A DNA stretch of 10,399 nt from Candidatus Aerophobota bacterium. Lineage in GTDB: Bacteria; Aerophobota; Aerophobia; Aerophobales; B3-G15. The notes beneath the pieces were generated by a model. It was given only the letters and a program-made list of their open reading frames with translations, did not search any database and was not told the origin of the DNA. The DNA lies in the NCBI GenBank assembly GCA_011372105.1, contig DRTT01000089.1, positions 1 through 10,399 of the forward strand. The letters are read 5' to 3'. The translations under genes and the position numbers were made by a program. This document shows positions 1 to 6,301 of this stretch, piece by piece (the first letter of the stretch is position 1; every line of letters starts with the position of its first letter).

Positions 1-1
1 A

Positions 2-685
2 TTTAACCCTGCTCTTGAGGGAGTGAAAATAGTTTATAGAATAGACTATAAAAGAGGAGAAATTGTTCCTTACTGGACAAGAGAGGAGATTGTGAGGGGC
101 AAGATTTTAGAAGGGAAAGGTGTTGAACTTCTGTATCTTAAAAGCAGAATAGATAGATTTTTTTTAATGATTGAAGGTTCAGGGAAAATAATACTGGATG
201 ATGGAAGATGTATCTGGGTAAGATACTCTGCAGATAACGGAAGACCCTATAGAAGCATTGGTATGTTGCTTGTTAAAGATAAAAAAATATCCCTGGCAAA
301 TCTTTCTCCTTTTTCTATAAGAGAGTATTTTGAAAGGCATCCTGACCAGATTGATTTATACTTCAATAAAAACCCAAGATTTGTGTTCTTCACAAAGGAT
401 GAGGATACAAAAGGGGCAATAGGAGCAACAGGAGGGGAGCTTACTCCCGAAAGGTCAATAGCTGTAGATAAAAAAATATTTCCTCTTGGAGCACCAGCCT
501 ATATTGTCTATAAAGACGAAAAATTGAAGGATAAGGTTGTGTCAAGGTTTGTCTTCTGTCAGGATACAGGAGGTGCAATAAAAGGTGCCGGCAGGGTTGA
601 TATTTACTTTGGGGAGGGAGATAGAGCACTTAAAAAATCCTTAATAAAATGCGAGGGCAGGTTTTACATTTTGATAAAAAAATGA
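2..685 (+). CDS. mltA: MltA-type membrane-bound lytic murein transglycosylase, 5' end outside window (partial)
   Basis: The reading frame is open to the left edge, so the protein is truncated by the window; a GTG at 23 sits in frame but has no convincing ribosome site and lies inside conserved sequence, so it is not the start. Seen, numbering from that GTG codon: the MltA domain with the family motif YRSIG near residues 76-80, then NPRFVFF (117-123), and a C-terminal 3D (three-Asp) domain with SIAVD (145-149), PLGAP (154-158) and DTGGAIKG (181-188). Asp181 aligns with the catalytic Asp308 of E. coli MltA. Known of the family: cleaves the MurNAc-GlcNAc bond of peptidoglycan, forming 1,6-anhydroMurNAc, usually from a lipid anchor in the outer membrane. 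The anchor region is not visible. It is separated from the next gene by 70 bases containing a promoter candidate, so a flagellar role is only a guess. Confidence 0.9.
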   Translation, partial: FNPALEGVKIVYRIDYKRGEIVPYWTREEIVRGKILEGKGVELLYLKSRIDRFFLMIEGSGKIILDDGRCIWVRYSADNGRPYRSIGMLLVKDKKISLANLSPFSIREYFERHPDQIDLYFNKNPRFVFFTKDEDTKGAIGATGGELTPERSIAVDKKIFPLGAPAYIVYKDEKLKDKVVSRFVFCQDTGGAIKGAGRVDIYFGEGDRALKKSLIKCEGRFYILIKK

Positions 686-690
686 AAAAT

Positions 691-718
691 TAAAGGTAAA
701 AAGAATATTTGACGATAA
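691..718 (+). promoter_or_regulatory. Candidate sigma-28 (FliA-type) promoter for the receiver-cheY-flgM unit
   Basis: TAAAGGTA (from 691) resembles the -35 element TAAAGTTT and GACGATAA (711-718) differs at one base from the -10 element GCCGATAA. The spacer after TAAA is 16 bases instead of the usual 15, so this is a near match rather than a perfect one. It lies in the right place for a transcript starting about 726, ahead of a chemotaxis regulator and flgM, which are sigma-28-dependent in many bacteria. An alternative housekeeping -35 (TTGACG, 709-714) has no good -10 at 17 bases. Confidence 0.5.
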
Positions 719-755
719 TAATAAAAAGGAAGGCAAATTATCTACTTTATTTTAA

Positions 756-1559
756 ATGAGCAGAGAAGATAAAAGAACTATCCTGGTTGCCGATGATGTT
801 AAACTATTTCAGCTATTTGTAAAACAAACTTTAAATTCCCCTGAGTATGATTTAATATTTGTGGAAAAAGGAAAAGATGCACTTGATACTATTATGAAAA
901 AGGATGTTGACCTTTTGATCCTTGATGTTGAACTTCCTGATATGACAGGTCTTGAAGTCTTAAGGAATATAAGAAAGTTAATTCAGGATATGCAATCTGT
1001 GGTTCAGTTAAAGGAACTTCCGGTAATAATGGTTACCGCTTATCCTAAGGAGGAAATAAGAAGAGAGGCTGAAATTTTAGGAGTTGCAGGCTTTTTTGAG
1101 AAACCTGTGAACAGAAAAGAGTTTAGAAGACTTGTAAGAGATATTCTCTTTGGCGATTATCGTGTCTCAAGAAAAAGAAAGCTTATACTATGTGTGGATA
1201 GCGAACCGAGGGTCCAGAAATTTTATCAGGGAGTTTTGACAGGTAAATACTGGGATGTTGTAACCTCCTCTGACGGGATTGAGGCTCTTGAAGCAGTGGA
1301 GTTTAAAAACCCTGACCTTATTATTACTGAGTTGAACCTGCCTCAAATGGATGGAGTGGAGTTTCTTCAAACCTTAAAAGAGACGGGTAAAGATATCCCT
1401 GTGATTGTTGTAAGTAGCCTGAGTGAGAGTGAAGGAATGGAAAAGGTTAAAGAACTGGGGGTGAAAAAGTATCTTACCAAGCCCTTTCAACTTGAGGAGC
1501 TCAGAAAAAGTATAGAGGAGGTCTTAAGTAAAAAAGGAGGAGTATCTAATGAGCAATGA
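756..1559 (+). CDS. Tandem receiver (REC-REC) response regulator with a degenerate second receiver
   Basis: 267 residues made only of two CheY-like receiver domains and no output domain. REC1 (about 8-130) has the full active site: acidic pair Asp13-Asp14, phospho-acceptor Asp57 (LLILD), Thr94 and Lys116, plus an extended helix-3/strand-4 loop (about 72-88). REC2 (about 142-258) keeps Asp148 and Lys242 but has Ser149 for the second acidic residue and Glu192 where the phospho-acceptor Asp should be (DLIITELNLPQMDG), with Ser220-Ser221 at the Thr position. I infer that REC1 is phosphorylatable and REC2 is not, or mimics the phosphorylated state. The ATG directly follows an in-frame stop and no other start exists before Met47; the only Shine-Dalgarno-like run (AAGGAAGG, 726-733) is 22 bases away. 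The end overlaps cheY by 11 bases, suggesting translational coupling. Likely involved in chemotaxis or motility control by context; the partner kinase is unseen. Confidence 0.88.
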   Translation: MSREDKRTILVADDVKLFQLFVKQTLNSPEYDLIFVEKGKDALDTIMKKDVDLLILDVELPDMTGLEVLRNIRKLIQDMQSVVQLKELPVIMVTAYPKEEIRREAEILGVAGFFEKPVNRKEFRRLVRDILFGDYRVSRKRKLILCVDSEPRVQKFYQGVLTGKYWDVVTSSDGIEALEAVEFKNPDLIITELNLPQMDGVEFLQTLKETGKDIPVIVVSSLSESEGMEKVKELGVKKYLTKPFQLEELRKSIEEVLSKKGGVSNEQ

Positions 1560-1920
1560 TATTACTATAATGATTGTGGATGATTCGGCAACCATGCGTA
1601 AGATAGCAAAGCATCACCTGACGCAGCTTGGATATAACAGGATAATAGAAGCGACAAATGGTATGGAGGGGTTAAAAAAACTTGATGAAGAGAAAATAGA
1701 CCTTATTATTTGTGACTGGAACATGCCTGAGATGAATGGTTTGCAGTTTCTTCATACTTTGAGAGAAAAAGATAAACAAATTCCAGTTATAATGCTCACA
1801 ACCGTTAATACTCAGGAAGAAGTGATGGCTGCACTTCAGGCAGGGGCTACAAGCTACATAACCAAGCCCTTTACACGAGATGACCTGAAGGATAAGATTG
1901 AAAAGGTAATTAAAAAATAA
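1549..1920 (+). CDS. cheY: Chemotaxis response regulator CheY
   Basis: A 123-residue single-domain receiver of exactly CheY size. Active-site residues are all present: Asp11-Asp12 (IMIVDDSATMRKI), phospho-acceptor Asp56 (LIICDWNMPEMNG), Thr84, and Lys106 in TKPF; Tyr103 sits at the place of the E. coli switch residue Tyr106. Known of the family: CheA phosphorylates it and CheY-P binds the FliM/FliN switch at the base of the motor to change rotation. The start follows a strong AAAAAGGAGG (1531-1540) and lies inside the end of the preceding tandem-receiver gene, so the two are probably translated from one mRNA. Only 18 bases separate it from flgM. Other motility-related CheY paralogues cannot be excluded from sequence alone, but the WNMPEMNG signature is typical of chemotaxis CheY. 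Confidence 0.93.
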   Translation: MSNDITIMIVDDSATMRKIAKHHLTQLGYNRIIEATNGMEGLKKLDEEKIDLIICDWNMPEMNGLQFLHTLREKDKQIPVIMLTTVNTQEEVMAALQAGATSYITKPFTRDDLKDKIEKVIKK

Positions 1921-1938
1921 ATTGATGGGAGAGATAAA

Positions 1939-2238
1939 ATGGAACCAAAGAAAATAAACGGTGTCTTTCACTCTTTAAATAATAAGAACATTGAGGAGAT
2001 AACGAGAAAGGAAATTAAAAGAGAGCTTTCAAAATTATCTTCCAGTAAGAAAGAGGATAAGATAGATCTTTCTGAGGTGGCAAGGAAGATTTTGGATTAT
2101 GTGGAAGTCGTAAAGAAGTTACCTGATGTGAGGGAGGAGAAGGTAAAAGAGGTGATGGAAAAAATTTCTGATGGTGCATACGAGTCAAAAGAGGTGCTTG
2201 AGGAGACTTTGGAAAAAATAATAGAGGAGTTTTTTTAA
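1939..2238 (+). CDS. flgM: Anti-sigma-28 factor FlgM
   Basis: 99 residues, highly charged, matching FlgM in length (E. coli 97). The N-terminal 40 residues are Lys/Ser-rich and low in hydrophobics, as expected for the disordered export-signal part. The C-terminal half (about 41-99) carries the family pattern: KIDLSEVARKIL, then LPDVREEKVKEV and a region around SDGAY followed by an acidic amphipathic helix; this half binds sigma-28 in known FlgM proteins. Known role: keeps FliA inactive in the cytoplasm until the hook-basal body is complete, then leaves through the flagellar export channel. It sits 18 bases after cheY with a ribosome site GGAG (1928-1931) seven bases before the ATG, so it is probably the last gene of that unit. 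No clear terminator follows. Confidence 0.87.
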   Translation: MEPKKINGVFHSLNNKNIEEITRKEIKRELSKLSSSKKEDKIDLSEVARKILDYVEVVKKLPDVREEKVKEVMEKISDGAYESKEVLEETLEKIIEEFF

Positions 2239-2347
2239 GTAATTTTTTCCTCCCCCCTGCATATTTTTCCCTGTTTCTGAGAAAGCTCACCTTCTTCTTT
2301 CCCTTTTTATGTAGATGATCTTGCTTGTTTTTTAAAATTTTTATTTG

Positions 2348-2364
2348 TTGGCAAGATTTTTGCA
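2348..2364 (+). promoter_or_regulatory. Sigma-54 (-24/-12) promoter of the flgF-flgL cluster
   Basis: TTGGCAAGATTTTTGCA fits the consensus TTGGCAC-N5-TTGCA, with the invariant GG (2350-2351) and GC (2362-2363) exactly ten bases apart. Predicted transcription start is about 2375, leaving a leader of some 25 bases that contains AAGGA (2387-2391) ahead of flgF. Sigma-54 use requires an AAA+ activator (FlrC/FleQ/FlgR type), not encoded here. The 109 bases between flgM and the promoter (2239-2347) are pyrimidine-rich and could hold the activator site, but I see no clear palindrome there except a copy of ATCTTGC (2318-2324), the reverse complement of GCAAGAT in the promoter. Confidence 0.88.
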
Positions 2365-2399
2365 AGATAGTAGCATAAAAACCTCTAAGGAAAAATTTC

Positions 2400-3128
2400 A
2401 TGATAAGAGGATTATTCAGTTCCGTCTCAGGTATGCTTTCCATGTTAAAGGCGCAGGAGGTGATTACCAACAACATCGCCAATGTATCCACAGTAGGGTT
2501 TAAAAGAGATGTTCCCCTCTACAGGAGCTTTTCCAACATTTTACAGAGAGAACTTCAGGGAAGGGAAAGTCAATCAGAGGTAGAGGGAACATTTATTGAT
2601 TTTACCCAGGGAAAGATAATCTCAACTGGAAGAGTTTTAGACCTTGCCATTAAAGGTAAAGGCTTTTTTGTCCTTCTTACCCCTCAGGGCATAGCCTATA
2701 CCCGGGCTGGAAGTTTTTCCCTGGATAATAAGGGGAGAATAATAACCCCGGAGGGTTATTATCTTCTTGGTTCTCGGGGACCTGTAACTTTTCCTTCCTT
2801 AAACTTCTCCAGGCTGGAAATTAATAGAGAAGGAGAGGTGATAGTTGATGGAAGATTTGTCGATAAGATAAGGGTGGAGGTTTTTCAAAACCCTGCTTTA
2901 CTTTACAAACAGGGAAATAATCTCTTCAAACCTTTAACAGGTCTTTCATCAGAGAGGGGAGAAGGTGAATACTCAATTGGGCAGGGATATTTAGAACTTT
3001 CCAATGTGGATATAATTGAAGATATGGTGAATCTTATAGCAAACCTTCGACTTTATGAGGCTGCTCAAAGAGCGGTAAGACTTCAGGATGCAACCTTAGA
3101 AAAAGTTTGTAATGAGCTGGTAAGATAA
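2400..3128 (+). CDS. flgF: Proximal/distal rod protein FlgF
   Basis: 242 residues with the two hallmarks of axial rod/hook proteins: the N-terminal segment with NNIANVSTVGFKRD (24-37), and the C-terminal helix with GYLELSNVDIIEDMVNLI (196-213) that packs in the coiled-coil core. The middle shows the shared FlgE/F/G domain, for example LDLAIKGKGFF (80-90) and TRAGSFSLDNKGRI (101-114). It lacks the DFQDLLYQ segment that marks FlgG and is slightly shorter, and it lies immediately before an unmistakable FlgG, so FlgF is the better name. Known role: a rod subunit between FlgB/C and FlgG, exported by the flagellar type III apparatus. First gene after the sigma-54 promoter; ribosome site AAGG at 2387-2390. 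The match to FlgF rather than a second FlgG paralogue rests mainly on order and divergence. Confidence 0.88.
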   Translation: MIRGLFSSVSGMLSMLKAQEVITNNIANVSTVGFKRDVPLYRSFSNILQRELQGRESQSEVEGTFIDFTQGKIISTGRVLDLAIKGKGFFVLLTPQGIAYTRAGSFSLDNKGRIITPEGYYLLGSRGPVTFPSLNFSRLEINREGEVIVDGRFVDKIRVEVFQNPALLYKQGNNLFKPLTGLSSERGEGEYSIGQGYLELSNVDIIEDMVNLIANLRLYEAAQRAVRLQDATLEKVCNELVR

Positions 3129-3154
3129 AAATTTAACCTTAAGGAGGAGAGAAA

Positions 3155-3943
3155 ATGTTAAGAGCCTTATGGACAGCAGCGGCAGGTATGAAAGCTCAGC
3201 AACTTTTTATAGATACAATAGCAAATAACCTTGCTAACGTAAATACAATAGGGTTTAAAAAGAGCAGAGTTGATTTTCAGGACCTTTTATATCAGACAAT
3301 AAGTATAGCAGGAGGTAAAGCTCCAGGTGGTGGACAGCTTCCTGTTGGTATACAGATAGGTCACGGGGTTCAGCCGGTAGCTATTGGTAAGATATTTACC
3401 CAGGGAGAGGTTACAGAGACACAGAATCCCCTTGACCTTGTTATTGAGGGTGATGGATTTTTCCAGGTGCTTCAACCAGATGGAAGTGTGGCTTATACAA
3501 GAGATGGTGCTTTTAAATTAGATAAGGACGGAAGGGTGGTAACTGCCAATGGTCTTCCCCTTGAACCAGAGATAATTATCCCTCCTGAGGCAACCAATAT
3601 TTCCATCTCTCATGATGGAACTGTCTCTGTGCTACTGCCCGGAAGCACTACTCCTCAGGAGGTGGGGCGTATAACTCTTGCCAAGTTCATAAATCCTGCA
3701 GGGCTTCAAAGTATAGGTTATAACCTTTACAAGGCAACCGATGCATCAGGTGAGGCAATTACAGGAACCCCTGGACTTGAGGGATTTGGCATTGTATCTC
3801 AGGGTTTTCTTGAGATGTCAAATGTTCAGGTGGTTGAGGAGATGGCCAACATGATTATAGCACAGAGAGCTTATGAAATTAATTCCAAAGCTATACAGAC
3901 AACTGATGAGATGTTAAGAATAGCAAACAATCTGCGAAGATAA
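3155..3943 (+). CDS. flgG: Distal rod protein FlgG
   Basis: 262 residues, the usual FlgG length. N-terminus [16 protein letters not shown] is nearly diagnostic, followed by [20 protein letters not shown] (24-43), the FlgG-specific stretch after the axial motif. Central domain: [15 protein letters not shown] (91-105) and [19 protein letters not shown] (115-133). C-terminus: [19 protein letters not shown] (216-234) with [10 protein letters not shown], the core helix. Known role: forms the distal rod that crosses the periplasm through the P and L rings; its length sets the distance between the membranes. A strong AAGGAGG (3141-3147) lies seven bases before the ATG. It follows flgF by 26 bases and leads directly into flgA, consistent with one transcript. 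Confidence 0.96.
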   Translation: MLRALWTAAAGMKAQQLFIDTIANNLANVNTIGFKKSRVDFQDLLYQTISIAGGKAPGGGQLPVGIQIGHGVQPVAIGKIFTQGEVTETQNPLDLVIEGDGFFQVLQPDGSVAYTRDGAFKLDKDGRVVTANGLPLEPEIIIPPEATNISISHDGTVSVLLPGSTTPQEVGRITLAKFINPAGLQSIGYNLYKATDASGEAITGTPGLEGFGIVSQGFLEMSNVQVVEEMANMIIAQRAYEINSKAIQTTDEMLRIANNLRR

Positions 3944-3944
3944 A

Positions 3945-3954
3945 AAGGGGTGAG
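3945..3954 (+). promoter_or_regulatory. Ribosome binding site that decides the flgA start
   Basis: AAGGGGTGAG directly precedes ATG 3956. The GTG at 3950, two codons upstream in the same frame, lies inside this site and would leave almost no spacing, so ATG 3956 is preferred. Confidence 0.7.
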
Positions 3955-3955
3955 A

Positions 3956-4558
3956 ATGAAGGGTAAATTTATACTTGCAGTTTCTGTCTTTATCCTTTCT
4001 TATCTTTTATTTTTCTCTCATCTGACCCTGGGTGAGGAAAAAGTAAAGGTGGTTGTGGTTCTAAAAAAGCAGGCTCAAGTTACAGACAGGTTCATTTATC
4101 TTAAAGATATAGCAGAGAAAATAGAAGCAGACCAGAGTTTGATTAAGAAGCTTTCCGGTTTAAAAGTTGGTTCTTCGCCTCTTCCCGGAAAAAAACGCTC
4201 TTTAAATGAGGAACTTGTTCTTGTGCGTCTTTATCAAAATGGGTTTTCTCCTGATGAGGTTGAGGTTTGTGGAGAGAGGGAGGTTGTTGTTTTCAGAAAG
4301 GGATCTCCTTTTTCCGATGAAAAAGGCGATTTTTCAGAGGAAGGAGAAAATTACAAGAGGGGAGATTTTTTTGTAAGAGAAGGAGATATTGTAAGTCTTG
4401 TTGTGGAAGAGCCTAATTTAAGAGTTATAACGCGGGGAAGAGCTCTTCAATCAGGAAAAAAAGGAGAGGTGATAGAGGTTATCAATATTTCCTCTTGTAA
4501 GAGGTTAAAGGGGAGGGTAACAGCTCCCTTTACTGTTAAAGTAAATCCCCTTGATTAA
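3956..4558 (+). CDS. flgA: Flagellar P-ring assembly chaperone FlgA, short form
   Basis: 200 residues from ATG 3956. Residues 1 to about 26 form a Sec signal peptide (Lys2/Lys4, then a long hydrophobic core), so the product is periplasmic. The N-terminal part (about 29-115) has LKDIAE (49-54) and SPLPGKKR (74-81), typical of FlgA from non-enteric lineages. The C-terminal part has VREGDIVSLVVEE (140-152) and the conserved GRALQSGKKGE (161-171) and VINISS, ending in the closing strand. Known role: binds FlgI in the periplasm and helps it polymerise around the rod. Oddity: the stretch between the two parts, where FlgA proteins normally carry most of a SAF domain, is reduced to about 20 mainly acidic residues (116-136). 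The gene starts 12 bases after flgG and is followed by flgH and flgI, the usual ring cluster. Confidence 0.88.
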   Translation: MKGKFILAVSVFILSYLLFFSHLTLGEEKVKVVVVLKKQAQVTDRFIYLKDIAEKIEADQSLIKKLSGLKVGSSPLPGKKRSLNEELVLVRLYQNGFSPDEVEVCGEREVVVFRKGSPFSDEKGDFSEEGENYKRGDFFVREGDIVSLVVEEPNLRVITRGRALQSGKKGEVIEVINISSCKRLKGRVTAPFTVKVNPLD

Positions 4559-4562
4559 AGAG

Positions 4563-4568
4563 AAGGAG
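4563..4568 (+). promoter_or_regulatory. Ribosome binding site that decides the flgH start
   Basis: AAGGAG six bases before ATG 4575. An in-frame TTG at 4551 would begin upstream of this site, inside flgA, and lacks its own; ATG 4575 also gives a clean signal peptide. Confidence 0.75.
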
Positions 4569-4574
4569 TTTGAG

Positions 4575-5165
4575 ATGAAAAGAAAAACTTTTGTTCTCTT
4601 TTTAAAAAGAAAATCCTTGCTTTTTGTATTTGTGCTCTTTTTATGCTGTAGTTTAGCTGGGGCATCGTATGGGGTTTCTTCTCTTTTTACAACCCCCCGT
4701 GCAAGTAAAGTGGGAGACACATTGACTGTTATTATTTCTGAGTTTTCAACAGCCTCTCAAACTGCCAAGACAAGTTTTGATAAAAGTTCAAAAAGCGATG
4801 GAGAGGTAAATTTTTCAGGGGAGAGTCTTCCTTCCTGGGGATGGGATTGTTCTTCAGGATATGGAGGCTCAGGTCTTACTCAGCGCAAGGCAAGTCTTGT
4901 AGCAAAGCTTACCGTTGAGGTGGTGGAGGTTTTGTCTAATGGTAATCTCAAAGTAAAAGGAGAGAAAAGAGTAAGGATAAATCAGGAAGAGGAGGTTATA
5001 TACCTTGAAGGAGTTGTTCGCCCTCAGGATATAGGACCAGATAATACAATATCTTCCACTGATATAGCTCAGATTAAGATAAGATACGAGGGAAAAGGTC
5101 CTATAAGTGAGGCAAGAAGACCCGGTTTTCTTACAAGGATATTTAATCTGCTGAGGATATTTTAA
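4575..5165 (+). CDS. flgH: Flagellar L-ring protein FlgH, apparently without a lipobox
   Basis: 196 residues. After the signal peptide (basic 2-13, hydrophobic 15-27) the protein enters the FlgH domain almost at once: SSLFTTPRASKVGDTLTVII (35-54) matches the family block around the conserved (V/I)GDTLT. Later blocks are VLSNGNLKVKGEKRVRINQE (119-138), LEGVVRPQDI (144-153), the region of NTISSTDIAQ, and the C-terminus with ISEARRPGF (177-185). Known role: 26-fold L ring in the outer membrane, normally an N-acylated lipoprotein. Here Cys24-Cys25 are preceded by LFL, which is not a lipobox (no Gly/Ala/Ser at -1), while Ala28-Gly29-Ala30 looks like an ordinary signal peptidase I site. The linker usually found between the lipid cysteine and the domain is also missing. 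Presence of FlgH implies an outer membrane. It lies between flgA (16-base gap) and flgI (14-base gap). Confidence 0.94.
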   Translation: MKRKTFVLFLKRKSLLFVFVLFLCCSLAGASYGVSSLFTTPRASKVGDTLTVIISEFSTASQTAKTSFDKSSKSDGEVNFSGESLPSWGWDCSSGYGGSGLTQRKASLVAKLTVEVVEVLSNGNLKVKGEKRVRINQEEEVIYLEGVVRPQDIGPDNTISSTDIAQIKIRYEGKGPISEARRPGFLTRIFNLLRIF

Positions 5166-5179
5166 GAGGGAGCTTAAAA

Positions 5180-6286
5180 ATGAGAAAAATTATTTTTACT
5201 TTAACTTTTGCGAGTTTACTTTTTATCTCTTGCATTTCTTTTGCAGATGAGATTCAGGTGAGGATAAAAGATATAACAAAACTTCAGGGTCTGAAGGAAA
5301 CTCCTCTTTTTGGTTATGGGCTTGTTGTAGGTCTCAACGGGACAGGTGATAAGAGGGGTGCTATTTTTACAGTGCAGTCAATAAGTAACATGCTCCAGAA
5401 TATGGGAATTGCCATAGACCCTGAAAAACTCACCGTGAAGAACTGTGCAGCTGTCGTTGTCACATCAAAAATCTCTGCTTTGGAAAAACCTGGAAGTAAA
5501 ATAGATGTGATGGTATCTTCCCTGGGTAATGCCACAAGCCTTGAAGGAGGAACTTTACTTCTAACACCTCTTCAGGGGATGGATGGAAAAGTTTACGCTG
5601 TGGCTCAGGGTCCTGTTTCAATAGGAGGGTTTAATATAGAGGCAGGGGGGGCAAGTGCCCGGAAAAATCATCCCACGGTGGGTAAAGTGCCAGGTGGAGG
5701 AATTGTGGAATATTCTCCTGCAACAGAACTTCCCTCAGAGGAAGTTGGATTTGTGCTTTCTCAGCCTGATTTTACCACTGCGGGTCGCATATGCGAGGCT
5801 ATAAACAAAAAATTTTCAAACAAAATAGCAGTTGCCTACGATGCAAGTCTTGTCAAGGTTAAAATTCCTCAGGAATGGCAGGGAGAAAGACTCGTTGAGT
5901 TTATCTCTACTATTCAGGACCTTACAATTATTCCAGAGGTGGTGGCAAAGGTAGTGATAAATGAGAGAACAGGAACAATAGTTATGGGAAGCGATGTTCG
6001 GATTTCTCCTGTAGCTGTTGCTCATGGAGGTCTTATTGTGACAGTTAAAACTACTCCTGTTATCTCCCAGCCTCCTCCTTTTTCTCCAGGCGAGACAAAG
6101 GTTGAGAAAGAGGTTGAAGTGAAAGCTGAGGAAGAAAAAGGAAGAGTAGCCATTGTAAAAGGTGCGACAGTTCAGGAGCTTGTCAGTTCTTTAAATGCTC
6201 TGGGAATTACCCCAAGAGATATGATAGCCATATTTCAGGCCTTGAAGGAAGCAGGAGCCCTGCAGGCAGAACTTATAATTATGTGA
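5180..6286 (+). CDS. flgI: Flagellar P-ring protein FlgI
   Basis: 368 residues, full length. A Sec signal peptide spans 1-22, with probable cleavage after SFA before DEIQVRIKDI. Signature blocks follow in order: PLFGYGLVVGLNGTGDKRG (42-60), the segment with SISNMLQNMGI, SKIDVMVSSLGNATSLEGG (106-124), LLLTPLQG, VPGGGIVE (170-177), NERTGTIVMGSDVRISPVAV (261-280), AHGGL (281-285) and the C-terminal block from LGITPRDMIAIFQALKEAGA (341-360) to the end. Known role: assembles as the P ring in the peptidoglycan layer around the distal rod, needing FlgA. The mature protein has only Cys89 and Cys205, not positioned like the E. coli disulfide pair. A ribosome site GGGAG (5168-5172) lies seven bases before the ATG. 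Confidence 0.97.
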   Translation: MRKIIFTLTFASLLFISCISFADEIQVRIKDITKLQGLKETPLFGYGLVVGLNGTGDKRGAIFTVQSISNMLQNMGIAIDPEKLTVKNCAAVVVTSKISALEKPGSKIDVMVSSLGNATSLEGGTLLLTPLQGMDGKVYAVAQGPVSIGGFNIEAGGASARKNHPTVGKVPGGGIVEYSPATELPSEEVGFVLSQPDFTTAGRICEAINKKFSNKIAVAYDASLVKVKIPQEWQGERLVEFISTIQDLTIIPEVVAKVVINERTGTIVMGSDVRISPVAVAHGGLIVTVKTTPVISQPPPFSPGETKVEKEVEVKAEEEKGRVAIVKGATVQELVSSLNALGITPRDMIAIFQALKEAGALQAELIIM

Positions 6287-6301
6287 TACAAGGAGTGCGG
6301 G

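Noticed and set aside
23..685. Complete small gene starting at GTG 23
   Set aside because: The frame is open upstream to the window edge and the sequence before the GTG still reads like MltA; the 220-residue product would lack the first part of the fold and any signal peptide.
709..743. Housekeeping sigma-70 promoter with TTGACG at 709-714
   Set aside because: At 16-18 bases downstream there is no TATAAT-like hexamer; the best T/A-rich match is about 23 bases away.
2272..2300. Short inverted repeat TGAG-AAAG-CTCA (2278-2289) as a terminator after flgM
   Set aside because: Only four base pairs and no immediate T-run; too weak to call a terminator.
2015..2491. Minus-strand 158-codon open frame
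   Set aside because: It is antisense to flgM, the promoter gap and the start of flgF. The translation is Pro/Lys/Ser-rich without a recognisable domain, and the + strand genes are certain.
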